Positions 10,522 to 18,676 of a stretch of 64,000 nucleotides of DNA are shown in pieces. The position numbers were made by a program, and so were the translations under genes. The stretch comes from Saccharothrix sp. HUAS TT1 (GTDB lineage Bacteria; Actinomycetota; Actinomycetes; Mycobacteriales; Pseudonocardiaceae): NCBI RefSeq assembly GCF_040744945.1, contig NZ_CP160453.1:3906001-3970000 (forward strand), given 5' to 3'. Within the stretch, counting starts at the first letter, position 1. Each line of letters begins with the position of its first letter. The notes under the pieces were generated by a model. It was not told the DNA's origin. It made no database searches and saw only the letters and a list, made by a program, of their open reading frames with translations.

Positions 10522-11250
10522 ATGGAACTCGAAGGCAGGGTCGCCCTGGTCACCGGCGGCAGCAGGGGCATCGGGGCGGCGGTCGCGGTGCGGTTGGCGG
10601 AGGCGGGCGCGGACGTCGCGATCACGTGCCGGAACGGTCCGGGCGACGTGGTCGAGCGGATCGAGGCGCTGGGGCGGCGGGCGGTGGCGGTCCGGGCGGA
10701 CAGCGGTGACGCGGACGCGGTGGTGGCGGCGGTCGAGGAGGCCGTGGCGGTGCTGGGGCGGCTGGACGTGCTGGTGAACAACGCGGGTGAGTTCATCGTC
10801 GGGCCGGTGGCGGAGCTGGGGGTGGCGGAGTTCGACCGGACGTTCGACGTGAACGTGCGGGCGGCGTTCGTGGCGGTGAAGGCGGCGCTGCCGCACCTCG
10901 GCGCCGGCGGGCGGGTGATCGGGATCGGCAGCAACGTGGCGTCGCGGGCGGTGTTCCCGGGGTTCTCGCTGTACTCGGCGAGCAAGGCGGCGCTGGTGGG
11001 GCTGACGAAGGCGTTGGCGCGCGAGCTGGGGCCGCGGGGGATCACGGTGAACCTGGTGCACCCCGGTGCGACCGACACCGACTCGAACCCGGCGGACGGC
11101 CCGGCGGCCGACGTCATCCGCGGGTTCACCGCGCTCGGCCGGTACGCCGTGCCGGCGGAGGTGGCCGCCGCCGTCGCGTTCCTCGCCTCCGACGAGGCCC
11201 GCTACGTGACCGGCGCCCAACTGCACGTCGACGGCGGCTTCACCGCCTGA
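10522..11250 (+). CDS. Short-chain dehydrogenase/reductase (SDR)
   Basis: NAD(P)-dependent oxidoreductase of the classical SDR type, 242 residues. TGGSRGIG near residues 12-19 is the dinucleotide-binding turn, NNAG the structural motif, and Ser..YSASK (Tyr/Lys) the catalytic set; HVDGG near the C-terminus is typical of 3-ketoacyl-ACP reductase-like members. The ATG at 10522 matches where the Rossmann fold begins; the in-frame GTG at 10375 would add 49 residues of low-complexity sequence through the structured element. Substrate unknown. Downstream lies a palindromic repeat block separating it from the convergent LPMO gene. Confidence 0.9.
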   Translation: MELEGRVALVTGGSRGIGAAVAVRLAEAGADVAITCRNGPGDVVERIEALGRRAVAVRADSGDADAVVAAVEEAVAVLGRLDVLVNNAGEFIVGPVAELGVAEFDRTFDVNVRAAFVAVKAALPHLGAGGRVIGIGSNVASRAVFPGFSLYSASKAALVGLTKALARELGPRGITVNLVHPGATDTDSNPADGPAADVIRGFTALGRYAVPAEVAAAVAFLASDEARYVTGAQLHVDGGFTA

Positions 11251-11255
11251 CCCCC

Positions 11256-11401
11256 GCGAGAGTCCAACGTCCACGCCGCGAGAGTCCAACGTCCAGCGCA
11301 CCTGAGTTCAACGCTCAGGGCCGGAGCGGGCGCGCCTGAGCGTTGAACTCGGGGTGCGTGAGCGTTGGACTCTCGCGGGCTGGGGGTTGGACTCTCGCGG
11401 T
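11256..11401. repeat. 22-bp-period palindromic repeat cluster between convergent genes
   Basis: Two direct copies of GCGAGAGTCCAACGTCCA start at 11256 and 11278 (period 22). A hairpin unit CCTGAGTTCAACGCTCAGG follows at 11301-11319, then its inverted partner (11335-11350), then two inverted copies of the first unit (about 11362-11377 and 11385-11399). The array can fold into one long stem in either strand. It fills the gap between the SDR gene and the convergent LPMO gene, so a bidirectional terminator role is likely. A related array lies at 42186-42285. Confidence 0.8.
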
Positions 11402-11404
11402 TGG

Positions 11405-11920
11405 TTAGCTGGCGTTCACGTCGATGCAGGCGTAGAACGCGTTGGAGGTGTCACCGATGTTCCAGATGGCGAGCACGGTCTGGCGGCCGGAGGCGCCCAG
11501 GTTCACCGTGTGCGACACGGTGGCCGGGGGCTGCTGGTTGCCGCCGTCGAAGAAGCCGACCCGCCGGCCGGCGACGTAGTACTCGTAGTTCGCGGTGCGG
11601 TGGCGCGCGGTGAAGGTCCAGTTGAACGTGACGGACCGGCCGGTGCTCGCGACCTGCCAGCCCTTGTTGTTGTCGTTCAACTCGGCGAACCGGGCGACGC
11701 CGCCGTTGCAGCTGCGCAACCCCTTCGGGCCTTCGACGCTCTGCGGCTCGTACTTGATGTCGCCGCACGGCACCAGGCCGCGGGCGCACTGGGCCTGACG
11801 ACTGGCCGGTGACGACACGTACCCGTGCGCGAACGCGGGCGCCGAGGGCAGGGCGACCGACACGAGCGGGGCGACGAGCACGCCTGCCGCCACCGCGGCG
11901 ATCCTTCGGCGGAGTGACAT
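11405..11920 (-). CDS. Secreted AA10 lytic polysaccharide monooxygenase (chitin-active type)
   Basis: Copper enzyme that oxidatively cleaves crystalline polysaccharide outside the cell. A signal peptide ends PAFA before His32, which becomes the N-terminal copper ligand (HGYVSSPASRQ). The second histidine-brace residue is in TARHRTANYEYY, and the axial aromatic residue is in NAFYACIDV. Mature length is 140 residues, one catalytic domain with no binding module, like small chitin-active AA10s. The ATG at 11920 has AGGAG 7 nt upstream; earlier in-frame starts would lengthen the signal region implausibly. A DasR-type operator at 12005-12020 suggests N-acetylglucosamine control. Chitin is inferred from family and operator. 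Confidence 0.92.
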   Translation of the reverse strand: MSLRRRIAAVAAGVLVAPLVSVALPSAPAFAHGYVSSPASRQAQCARGLVPCGDIKYEPQSVEGPKGLRSCNGGVARFAELNDNNKGWQVASTGRSVTFNWTFTARHRTANYEYYVAGRRVGFFDGGNQQPPATVSHTVNLGASGRQTVLAIWNIGDTSNAFYACIDVNAS

Positions 11921-12004
11921 GTGGACTCCTCTGATCGGATGGGCGGAAACGCTTGTGGCGAACGCCAACCCGAGTGCGCTGGGCGTTCACCCAAACGCGG
12001 CGGC

Positions 12005-12020
12005 AGGTCTAGACCATACT
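12005..12020. promoter_or_regulatory. DasR-type operator (dre) upstream of the LPMO gene
   Basis: AGGTCTAGACCATACT contains the palindromic core GGTCTAGACC (12006-12015), identical to the centre of the Streptomyces DasR consensus A(G/C)TGGTCTAGACCA(G/C)T. It lies 86 bp before the LPMO start codon, within promoter distance. DasR represses chitin and N-acetylglucosamine genes until glucosamine-6-phosphate accumulates. The flanks match only partly. The rest of the gap (11921-12261) shows a strong RBS and no other gene. Confidence 0.7.
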
Positions 12021-12261
12021 CTCTGTGACTGGCCTGTGACAACAGTTCACCCGGCAGTTGTCCGGTTGTCCTGTCTCGTCCCGGTGGGCCCGGAAGCGGG
12101 TGGTGGGAATGACCTTGGCCGAGCAGGCGGCCAGGACGACGGTCGGCGAGGTGTGGCAGGCCGTGATCAACGGCGTCGGACAGCCGCATCGGCTCACTTC
12201 CGCATGAAAGTCGATCACCCGGCGGCCGTTGAGGACAACAGGCGCCCCGCGCGGGAACGGC

Positions 12262-13095
12262 CTACGGTCGGTGAAGCGCGTGGGCTTCTTCCGGCAGGTG
12301 TGCCGCCTGCGCGGTCCGTTGGTACACCACGTAGCGCCCGGCCCCGACCTTGGTGACGAGGCGTGCGCGGTGCGGTGCGCCGAGGTGGTAGGAGACGGTG
12401 CTCGGGGCGTAACCGACCCGGGCGGCGAGTTCCGCGGTGGACCGGGCGGTTCCGAGGTCGGCCGGCAGGGCCGCCCGGACGTCGCCGACCACCTGCGCGA
12501 TGCCCCCCGGGCCCGTGGTCACGGCCGGCTCCGACCCGTTGGGCGGGGTAGTAGAGGACGAACTGCCCGGGGGTGTCGACCTGGATGACGACGTCGCGCG
12601 CTGGGCGATGTCCTGGTCGGTGATCGAGCGCAGTTCGGGCCGGCCGTCGGAGAGGGCGTCCCGCCAGAACCGGGCGAGGCCGTTGGCGAGGCGTCGTTGC
12701 ATCCGCCCCGACTCCGCGACCCGGCGGGTGGTGGCCCGCAGCGGCCTGCTCCAGTGGGTGCGCGTGTAGGTGAGGACCTGGGTTTCCAGGTCCTCCTGCG
12801 TCGCGGCCTCGATCTGCGCGACCTGCTCGGCGAGCGGGTCGCGGCGGCGCGCGCCCGTCCCCGGTTGCGGGGTGAGCAGGTCGGGCGTGTAGGTGTCGCC
12901 GTTGTGCGGCAACAGGTCCACAAGCAGGGCGACGTCCGGGTGGGCGAGTGACGCGCGGGCGAGTGGTCCGGGATCCCCGAACACCGGGTGCCGGCCCGAC
13001 GCGGCGGTGAGCGTCAGCCACGCCAGGGACTCCGACGCGGGGAAGGGGTCAACCGCGTCCCGGCCACCGTGTCGGCGTCTGCGCGCAGCGTGAGC
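12262..13095 (-). pseudogene. Disrupted ArsR-type winged-helix regulator
   Basis: Remnant of the long ArsR-like regulators that have an N-terminal effector region and a C-terminal wHTH. Recognisable pieces are VLTLR at 13095, PASESLAWLTLTA, FGDPGPLARASLAHPDV, LANGLARFWRD and the wHTH AELAARVGYAPSTVSYHLGAPH..RARLVT. Two parts are in the wrong frame: after VLTLR the expected ADADTVAGTR reads in another frame, and near 12560-12600 the family-like DTPGQFVLYYPAQRVG is read only in the +1 frame. Family members are about 330 residues, here at most 277. The HTH could still be made. Sequencing indels are an alternative explanation. Confidence 0.6.
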
Positions 13096-13183
13096 ACCGC
13101 GCCCGCGCTAGCAGTCGTCGCGGTGGATTCGAGCCGGTTCGAATGCTTTCCGGTCCCAGGCCCGCGCGGGGTTGAGTGGTGTT

Positions 13184-13233
13184 GCCGAGCAGATCCGGAC
13201 GACTGGGCGACCTGCCGCCCGGATCTGCTCGGC
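13184..13233. terminator. Strong hairpin downstream of the EcsC-like gene
   Basis: Perfect 15-bp arms (13184-13198 with 13219-13233) around a 20-nt loop that itself can pair. It lies 18 bp past the stop of the minus-strand gene at 13251, so it is probably that gene's terminator. No U-tract, as is usual in this group. Confidence 0.6.
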
Positions 13234-13250
13234 GGACCGCCGGTGGGATC

Positions 13251-13988
13251 TCAGCCGGTCTGCGGCCCCGACCCCGGCTCCGGTTCGAGTTCCGGCGCGG
13301 TGTCGGGCCACGACTCCGGGGCCGGGCCGAACGCGCGTCGGGCGGTTCGGACGGTCAGGGCGGCGACGGCGGCGTTGGCGCCGCCGCCGATCACCGCGCC
13401 GATGCCGAACGGGACCGCCCGGCCGAGCACGATGATCCCCTGCTTGGTGCCGTACTTGGTGATGAAGTGCTTGCCCAGGACGCCGTTGATCCGGCGCAGC
13501 GTCGCCACGGGCACCTTGCCGACCAGTTGACGACCCCAGTGCTGACCGGTGCGCTCGGCGATCTTGCCGATGGTCTTGGAGCCGGACTCGCCGAGCATGA
13601 TCCCCATGACGAGCGTCCGGCGGCGTTCGACCTCGTCGATCCGGACCCCGTGGACCTCGGCGACCGAGAGCACGAACAGGGCGCTCAGTTCGAGCGAGGA
13701 GAAGAACTCGCCCGCCGACAGCGCCAGCGCGGCCCCGGTGCCGACGGCGGGTGCGGCGGCGACGCCCCCGACCGCGGCCCCCGTGCTCGCCAGGGCGCTG
13801 ACGTACATCCGCTCCAGGGTGCGGACGACCTCCGCCGGTGTCGCCTCCGGGTTGCGCTGCCGGGCCCGGGCGATGTTCTTGCGGACCAGCGGCGCCTGCA
13901 GGCCGATGGCCTTGTCCAGCAGGTCGAGGATGGTCCGGCCCCGCCCACCGGATTCCGGGGCTGATCCTCCGATGGCGTCAGGCTCCAC
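13251..13988 (-). CDS. EcsC-like family protein, function unknown
   Basis: 245-residue protein with the conserved block SALFVLSVAEVHG followed by RRTLVMGIMLGE and the C-terminal FGIGAVIGGGANAA glycine-rich helix seen in EcsC-related actinobacterial proteins. Hydrophobic helices near residues 85-105, 120-140 and 205-225 suggest membrane association without a signal peptide. The GTG at 13988 has GAGGGAG 6 nt upstream; longer in-frame starts to 14411 overlap the divergent gene and were rejected. The acidic C-terminus (PELEPEPGSG) is a tail. Biochemical role unknown. Confidence 0.7.
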   Translation of the reverse strand: MEPDAIGGSAPESGGRGRTILDLLDKAIGLQAPLVRKNIARARQRNPEATPAEVVRTLERMYVSALASTGAAVGGVAAAPAVGTGAALALSAGEFFSSLELSALFVLSVAEVHGVRIDEVERRRTLVMGIMLGESGSKTIGKIAERTGQHWGRQLVGKVPVATLRRINGVLGKHFITKYGTKQGIIVLGRAVPFGIGAVIGGGANAAVAALTVRTARRAFGPAPESWPDTAPELEPEPGSGPQTG

Positions 13989-14135
13989 GCCGAACTCCCT
14001 CAGGTCGTCACGTCTCGGAGCAGTCTCGCACCCGCACGACGCCGAGGCGCCCGGGCCGCGCGGCGGGTTGTGGGAGGATGGTGTCGCGATGAGGAAACCG
14101 CCCGGGAGAGCCGATTCCCGCGCGCGGCGGGCACG

Positions 14136-14720
14136 ATGACCGACGAGCGCGCCGCGCGGATCGACGTGACGCGCCTGCCCGCCGAACTCGTGGCGCTGAT
14201 CGACCGCCTCGGGCCGGGGGAGGACCTGGCCATCACGCGCGACGGCGGCGTGATCGCGACGATCTCGGGCGGCGGGGGCGGGGGTTCCCGGACGCCGACC
14301 GCGGACTTCGGCGACGTGACGGTCGTCGCCACGGCGATGAAGCTGTCCGCGTCGGCGCGGGCGGCGCTGTCCGAACAGCTCGGCCCCGACTACATCGTGC
14401 TCGACATGCACTCCGCGCCCACGACGGCGGACGTGCTGCTGGTGCCGCCGGCCAGCCCGCAGCTGATCGGGAGCCTCCAGGCGCTGTACCCGAAGGCGCG
14501 CGTCGTCGTCGCCGAGATCGAGGACCGGGAGCTCGGGATCAGCTACCGGGGCCCGGTCCGGCGCATGCTGGACGCGGGCGCGCGGACCTACCTGATGTCG
14601 AGCACCATCCCCGTGCTGGCCGAGCAGCTCGACCAGGTCGTCACCAGCGGACGGGCGCAGCTCGCCGGGGGAGCCGAGGCGCGGCTGGAGATCGAGCCGG
14701 GGCGGGACGACCCGAGCTGA
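14136..14720 (+). CDS. Hypothetical protein with Phd/YefM-like N-terminus
   Basis: 194 residues. The first 45 residues (DVTRLPAELVALIDRLGPGEDLAITRDGGVIATI) read like the substrate- or DNA-binding start of Phd/YefM antitoxins, a helix, a turn with an acidic pair and a beta-hairpin. The rest (YIVLDMHSAPTTADVLLVPP through VVVAEIEDRELG) looks like an alpha/beta domain of unknown family. A Gly-rich linker (GGGGGGS) at about residue 45 joins the two. No toxin gene adjoins. An upstream ATG at 14070 would add 22 basic residues; 14136 is preferred because the fold begins there. Divergent from the EcsC-like gene. Confidence 0.55.
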   Translation: MTDERAARIDVTRLPAELVALIDRLGPGEDLAITRDGGVIATISGGGGGGSRTPTADFGDVTVVATAMKLSASARAALSEQLGPDYIVLDMHSAPTTADVLLVPPASPQLIGSLQALYPKARVVVAEIEDRELGISYRGPVRRMLDAGARTYLMSSTIPVLAEQLDQVVTSGRAQLAGGAEARLEIEPGRDDPS

Positions 14721-14733
14721 CGCCGCCCGAGGA

Positions 14734-15429
14734 TCACCGGGCGGGCACCTTGACGTGACCCGGAGGGCGGAGGGCGCGCTCGACGTGGGCGCGCAGTCCG
14801 GTGTGGTCGAGCACGGTCGTCAGCGGCGAGGTGGCTATCGCGGTGGCGCGGGGGTCGGCGCGGTCGGCGATGGCGTCCGCGGTGCGCCCGGTGCCGCGCA
14901 GGACGGCCAGCGGTCGGCGGTGGCGCAGGCTGTGCTCGGCGTCGTCGTAGGCGATCGGGCCGCCGTTGGCCAGCACGGTCAGCGACGGCTGCCGGCCCGC
15001 GACCAGGTCGGCGACGTCGGCGAGCCACGGCGACTCGTCGCCCCACCCGCCACCGGGGACCACGACCAGGTGGGTGTGGTTCGGTTCGAACGCGGCCGCG
15101 TCGACGGCGACCTCGGCGGCCACGCCGACCAGCGGGAACGCGCCGCCCGCCGCCGCGCGCGCCCGGCCGATGGCGCGCATGACGCCGGTGTCCGTGCCGC
15201 CGTCGACCACGACCGCACGGCACTCGTCCAGCAGCGGCACGAGGGCGCGGAGCGCGTGGCCCAACGACTCCAGGTCGGCCGCGCCCATCCCGGCGGCCCC
15301 GCCGACCAGCACCAGGACCGGGCGGTCCGGGGGCAGCCCCGCGTCGCGCAGCTCGGCCTTCGACGTGACCCGCACCCGCTCCACGACAGGCGACCGTACC
15401 GCCGCGACCCCGGCCGGTCGCCATGCCAC
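14734..15429 (-). CDS. LSDAT/SLOG-domain protein
   Basis: 231 residues with the Rossmann-like SLOG fold of prokaryotic LSDAT proteins, related to the ligand-sensing N-terminus of TRPM channels. Visible: VLVLVGGAAGM near residue 40, VVVDGGTDTGVMRAIG near 75-90, and the late VVVPGGGWGDES loop, all typical nucleotide-ligand loops. In other bacteria such domains sense nucleotide derivatives and sit in conflict or signalling loci; here no partner domain is fused. It converges with the Phd-like gene (13 bp apart). GTG at 15429 is the outermost start and not firmly supported. Confidence 0.72.
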   Translation of the reverse strand: MAWRPAGVAAVRSPVVERVRVTSKAELRDAGLPPDRPVLVLVGGAAGMGAADLESLGHALRALVPLLDECRAVVVDGGTDTGVMRAIGRARAAAGGAFPLVGVAAEVAVDAAAFEPNHTHLVVVPGGGWGDESPWLADVADLVAGRQPSLTVLANGGPIAYDDAEHSLRHRRPLAVLRGTGRTADAIADRADPRATAIATSPLTTVLDHTGLRAHVERALRPPGHVKVPAR

Positions 15430-15450
15430 GGGGGTATCCGGGGATCGGCC

Positions 15451-16884
15451 CTACAGGTCCAACCCGGTGAGCACGAGGACCCGCTGCTCGGTCAGGTCGG
15501 CCATGGCCGCGGCGACGCCCTCCCGGCCCGTGCCGGACTCCTTGACCCCGCCGTACGGCATCTGGTCGGCGCGGAAGCTCGGCACGTCGCCGACGATCAC
15601 GCCGCCGACCGCCAAGCGCTTGGCGGCGCGGAACGCCAACCGGACGTCGTGCGTGAACACGCCCGCCTGCAGGCCGAAGCGGGAGGCGTTCACCCGGTCG
15701 AACGCCTCCTCGGTCGACGGGACGGCGTCCAGCACCACGACCGGGCCGAACACCTCCTCGTCCACCACCTTGCACCCCGGCGGCACGTCGGCCAGCACGG
15801 TCGGCTCGTAGGTCGCGCCGGAGCGCTTGCCGCCGGTGAGCACCCGCGCCCCCGCCGCCACGGCCTCGTCCACCCACGCCTCGACCCGCCGCGCGGCGGC
15901 CTCGTTGATCAGCGGGCCGACGTCGGTGGCCGGGTCGGTCGGGTCGCCGGTCCCGAGCCCGCGCACGTGCGACACCACGGCCTCGGCGAACGCCGGGTAC
16001 ACGTCCTCGTGGACGTACACGCGCTGCACCGAGATGCACGACTGCCCGCCCTGGTACATGGAAAAGGTCGCGACGCGCTGCGCGGCCCGGTCCAGGTCCG
16101 TCCAATCGGGACAGACGACGGCCGCCGCGTTGCCGCCCAGCTCCAGCACCACGTGCTTGCGCGGCACCCGGTCCAGGATCGAGTAGCCGACCGGGCCGGA
16201 CCCGGTGAACGACACCACCGGCAGCCGGGGGTCCTCGGCCAGCGCGCCCGCCACCTCGTTGGGCACCGGCAGCACCGACCACGAGCCCGCGGGCAGGTCC
16301 GCCTCGGCCAGCAGCTCGCCGAGCAGCAGCGCCACCAGCGGTGTCGCCGGCGCGGGCTTGACGACGATCGGCGCGCCGACCGCCAGCGCGGGCGCGACCT
16401 TGTGCGCCACCAGGTTCAGCGGGAAGTTGAACGGCGCGATGCCCAGCACCGGTCCGCGCGGCGCCCGGCGGACCAGCGCCAGCCTGCCGTTCGCCGCCGG
16501 GTCGGTGTCGAGGCGTTGCAGCTCGCCGGAGAACCGGCGCGCCTCCTCGGCGGCCCAGCGGAACGTCGACACCGCGCGGGCGACCTCGACCCGCGCCCAC
16601 TTCAGCGGTTTGCCGGACTCGGCGGTGATCAGCGCGGCGACCTCGTCGGCGCGTTCGGCGAGCCGGCGCGACACGTGGTCCAGCGCCGCCGCGCGGGCGT
16701 GCGCGGGCAGGTCGGCGAACTCGGCGGCGACGGCGTGCGCGGCGGCGACGGCCCGCTCCACGTCCTCGGCGGTGGCGTTCGACGTCACGCCCGCCACCGC
16801 GCCGTCGTGCGGTGCGCGGATCTCGACCACGTCGTCGCCGGTGGCGGGTCGCCCGGCGACCCAGTACGGGGTTGTCGTCGTCAC
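15451..16884 (-). CDS. NAD(P)-dependent aldehyde dehydrogenase (succinate-semialdehyde type)
   Basis: 477-residue ALDH superfamily enzyme. PFNFPLN near residue 150, KPAPATP, FTGSGPVG, ELGGNA (general base Glu) and GGQSCISVQRV (nucleophile Cys near 280) are in the expected order, followed by EEVFGPVVVLD. The GTG start overlaps the stop of the upstream gabT remnant (GTGA), so it was once the second gene of a gabT-gabD-like pair, pointing to succinate-semialdehyde oxidation from 4-aminobutyrate. With gabT broken, other aldehydes are possible. Divergent PucR at 17340 is the likely regulator. Confidence 0.9.
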   Translation of the reverse strand: MTTTTPYWVAGRPATGDDVVEIRAPHDGAVAGVTSNATAEDVERAVAAAHAVAAEFADLPAHARAAALDHVSRRLAERADEVAALITAESGKPLKWARVEVARAVSTFRWAAEEARRFSGELQRLDTDPAANGRLALVRRAPRGPVLGIAPFNFPLNLVAHKVAPALAVGAPIVVKPAPATPLVALLLGELLAEADLPAGSWSVLPVPNEVAGALAEDPRLPVVSFTGSGPVGYSILDRVPRKHVVLELGGNAAAVVCPDWTDLDRAAQRVATFSMYQGGQSCISVQRVYVHEDVYPAFAEAVVSHVRGLGTGDPTDPATDVGPLINEAAARRVEAWVDEAVAAGARVLTGGKRSGATYEPTVLADVPPGCKVVDEEVFGPVVVLDAVPSTEEAFDRVNASRFGLQAGVFTHDVRLAFRAAKRLAVGGVIVGDVPSFRADQMPYGGVKESGTGREGVAAAMADLTEQRVLVLTGLDL

Positions 16885-17258
16885 TCGATGGCTCCTTCAA
16901 GCACGTCCAGGTCCTCGGCCGGCAGGTCGTCCGGGATGGTGAGCGGTGGCAGCAGGCCGCCCGCGATGCCCTTCGCCGTGACCACCAGCTCCGGCCGGTC
17001 GACGGCGGCGACCGCGCGCCGGGCCGCCTCCTCGCCGGTGAGGCCGTCGCGCAGGGGGTAGGAGCCGGGGACCCGCTGGACGCCGGGCGTGAACGGGCCG
17101 AAGCCGTGCTCGTGGGGCAGCTCGCGGGCCGTCATCGCCATCGTGAGGTTGGTGCGGCCGTGGTAGGCGTGGTCGAGCACGACGACGCCCGGCCGGCCGG
17201 TGGCGTGCCGGGCGATCTTGACCGCGTTCTCCACCGCCTCCGCGCGCAGCCGGGCCAT
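16881..17258 (-). pseudogene. Remnant of 4-aminobutyrate aminotransferase (gabT)
   Basis: Only disconnected blocks of GabT remain: RAEAVENAVKIARHATGR and VVVLDHAYHGRTNLTMAMTA from the cofactor domain, FGPFTPGVQRVPGSYPLRDGLTG, then directly ELVVTAKGIAGGLLP from after the PLP-lysine region, and a C-terminal fragment LDVLEGAIE. GabT is about 440 residues; about 125 remain, so the N-terminus, the segment between TGEEAARRAV and VTAKG, and most of the C-terminal domain are deleted. The surviving stop still overlaps the aldehyde dehydrogenase start. Loss by internal deletions is inferred from the intact frame across junctions. Confidence 0.85.
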
Positions 17259-17290
17259 GGCTTCAGCATCGGCCGTTCCACCAGCGAGCG

Positions 17291-17341
17291 ACAGTGTCCA
17301 TAGTGGCGATTCGCCCCTCGGGTGTTGTACACAGTGTCCAT
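17291..17341. promoter_or_regulatory. Two ACAGTGTCCAT direct repeats at the pucR start
   Basis: Identical 11-bp copies at 17291-17301 and 17331-17341, 40 bp apart (about four helical turns), in the divergent gap between the gabT remnant and pucR. The second copy ends in the pucR ATG. PucR-type regulators often bind direct repeats near their own promoter, so autoregulation is likely but inferred. Confidence 0.45.
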
Positions 17342-18647
17342 GGCGGTGACGGTCGGGGCGTTGGCCCGCGAGATCGGGTTGACGGTGCTCGTGGACGCCG
17401 GGCTGGACCGGGTCGTGGCGTGGGTGCACAGCACCGAGCTGGCCGACCCGACGCCGTTCCTGGAGGGCGGCGAGCTGCTGCTGACCACCGGCATCGCGCT
17501 CGGGCCGCACGAGGACTACGTGCGGCGGCTGGTGGCCGCGGGCGCGGTCGGCCTCGGGTTCGGCACCGGGCTGAGCCACGACCGGGTGCCCGAGGACCTG
17601 GTCCGGGCCGCCCGCGACGCCGGGTTGGCGTTGCTGGAGGTGCCGCGGGCCACGCCGTTCATCGCGATCACCAAGGCGGTCTCGCGGGCCGTCGCGGCGG
17701 ACGAGTACGCGGCCGTGGCGCAGGCCGGCGCGGCGCAGCGCGCGTTGACCCGCGCGGCGGTGAACGACGGGCCGCGGGGGGTCGTGCGGCGGCTGGCCCG
17801 GCTCATCGACGGCGGCGTGGCGCTGCTGGACCCGCACGGCTCGCCGGCGCACGTCGTCGGCGACCTGCCCGACCTCACCGGCCACCTGCGCCGGTTGGCG
17901 GCGTCGGGCGGTCCGGCGGGCGCGGCGTGGCAGGTGGGGCGGCGGCGCGTCGCGATGCAGGTGCTGGGGCGGCAGGGCTACCTGGCCGTCGCCGCCGACC
18001 GGCCGCTGGAGGCGGGCGTGGTGAACACCGCCGCGTCGCTGCTCACGCTGGCGCTGGCCCGGTCCGACGAGGGGGCGGAGGCGTCGTCCCGGCCCGGGTC
18101 GGACGACGTCGAGGCGGTGCGCAAGGAGCTGCGGGAGGCGCGGTTCCGGTTGGCGCTGGCGGGCGTGCCGGTGGACGGGGTGCCCGAGGGGCCGTTCCGG
18201 GTGTTCGTGCTGCGCGGCGAGTGGGCCGAGCCGACCGGGTTCTGGGCCGAGGTGGACGGGCAGGTGGTCGTGCTCGCCCGCGAGCTGGACGTGCCCGCCG
18301 CCGCGTCCGGCCCGGTGGACGCGCACAGCGTCGCCCGCGGCCACCGGGAGGCGCTGCGGGCGTTGGAGGAGGGCGTGGACACCTTCGAGGAGGTGGCCGG
18401 GGCCGGGCTGCTCGCGCCGGACGCGGCGCGGTTCGCCGCCGCCCTCCTCGCGCCGCTGGACGACGTGCTGCGGGAGACGGTGCGGGTCTGGCTGTCGTGC
18501 CACGGCCAGGCGGAGCCGGCCGCCGCGCGCCTCGGCGTGCACCGCCACACGGTGCGCAACCGCCTCCTGCGGGTGGAGCAGCTGCTCGGGCGCTCGCTGG
18601 AGCCCGCGGGGACGCGAGCGGAGCTCTGGTTCGCCCTGCACGCCTGA
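17340..18647 (+). CDS. PucR-family transcriptional regulator
   Basis: 435-residue regulator with an N-terminal PucR sensor domain (about 1-120, VGALAREIG through ITKAV), a GGDEF-like middle region and a C-terminal PucR-type HTH with the signature HRHTVRNRLLRVEQLLGR near the end. PucR proteins control purine, GABA or other nitrogen catabolism genes next to them; the divergent aldehyde dehydrogenase and gabT remnant suggest GABA or amine use. ATG 17340 is chosen; a TTG at 17322 is 6 codons earlier. Neither has a clear RBS, so leaderless translation is possible. Confidence 0.88.
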   Translation: MAVTVGALAREIGLTVLVDAGLDRVVAWVHSTELADPTPFLEGGELLLTTGIALGPHEDYVRRLVAAGAVGLGFGTGLSHDRVPEDLVRAARDAGLALLEVPRATPFIAITKAVSRAVAADEYAAVAQAGAAQRALTRAAVNDGPRGVVRRLARLIDGGVALLDPHGSPAHVVGDLPDLTGHLRRLAASGGPAGAAWQVGRRRVAMQVLGRQGYLAVAADRPLEAGVVNTAASLLTLALARSDEGAEASSRPGSDDVEAVRKELREARFRLALAGVPVDGVPEGPFRVFVLRGEWAEPTGFWAEVDGQVVVLARELDVPAAASGPVDAHSVARGHREALRALEEGVDTFEEVAGAGLLAPDAARFAAALLAPLDDVLRETVRVWLSCHGQAEPAAARLGVHRHTVRNRLLRVEQLLGRSLEPAGTRAELWFALHA

Positions 18648-18676
18648 CCGGGCCCGGAGCGACCGCGGGCCGAAGA

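Noticed and set aside
11945..11962. Half-palindrome GGAAACGCTT upstream of the LPMO as a LacI operator
   Set aside because: Only part of the 14 positions match; the DasR core is far better.
12009..12218. 69-codon minus-strand ORF in the LPMO promoter
   Set aside because: No RBS, covers the operator and promoter, no similarity to any family.
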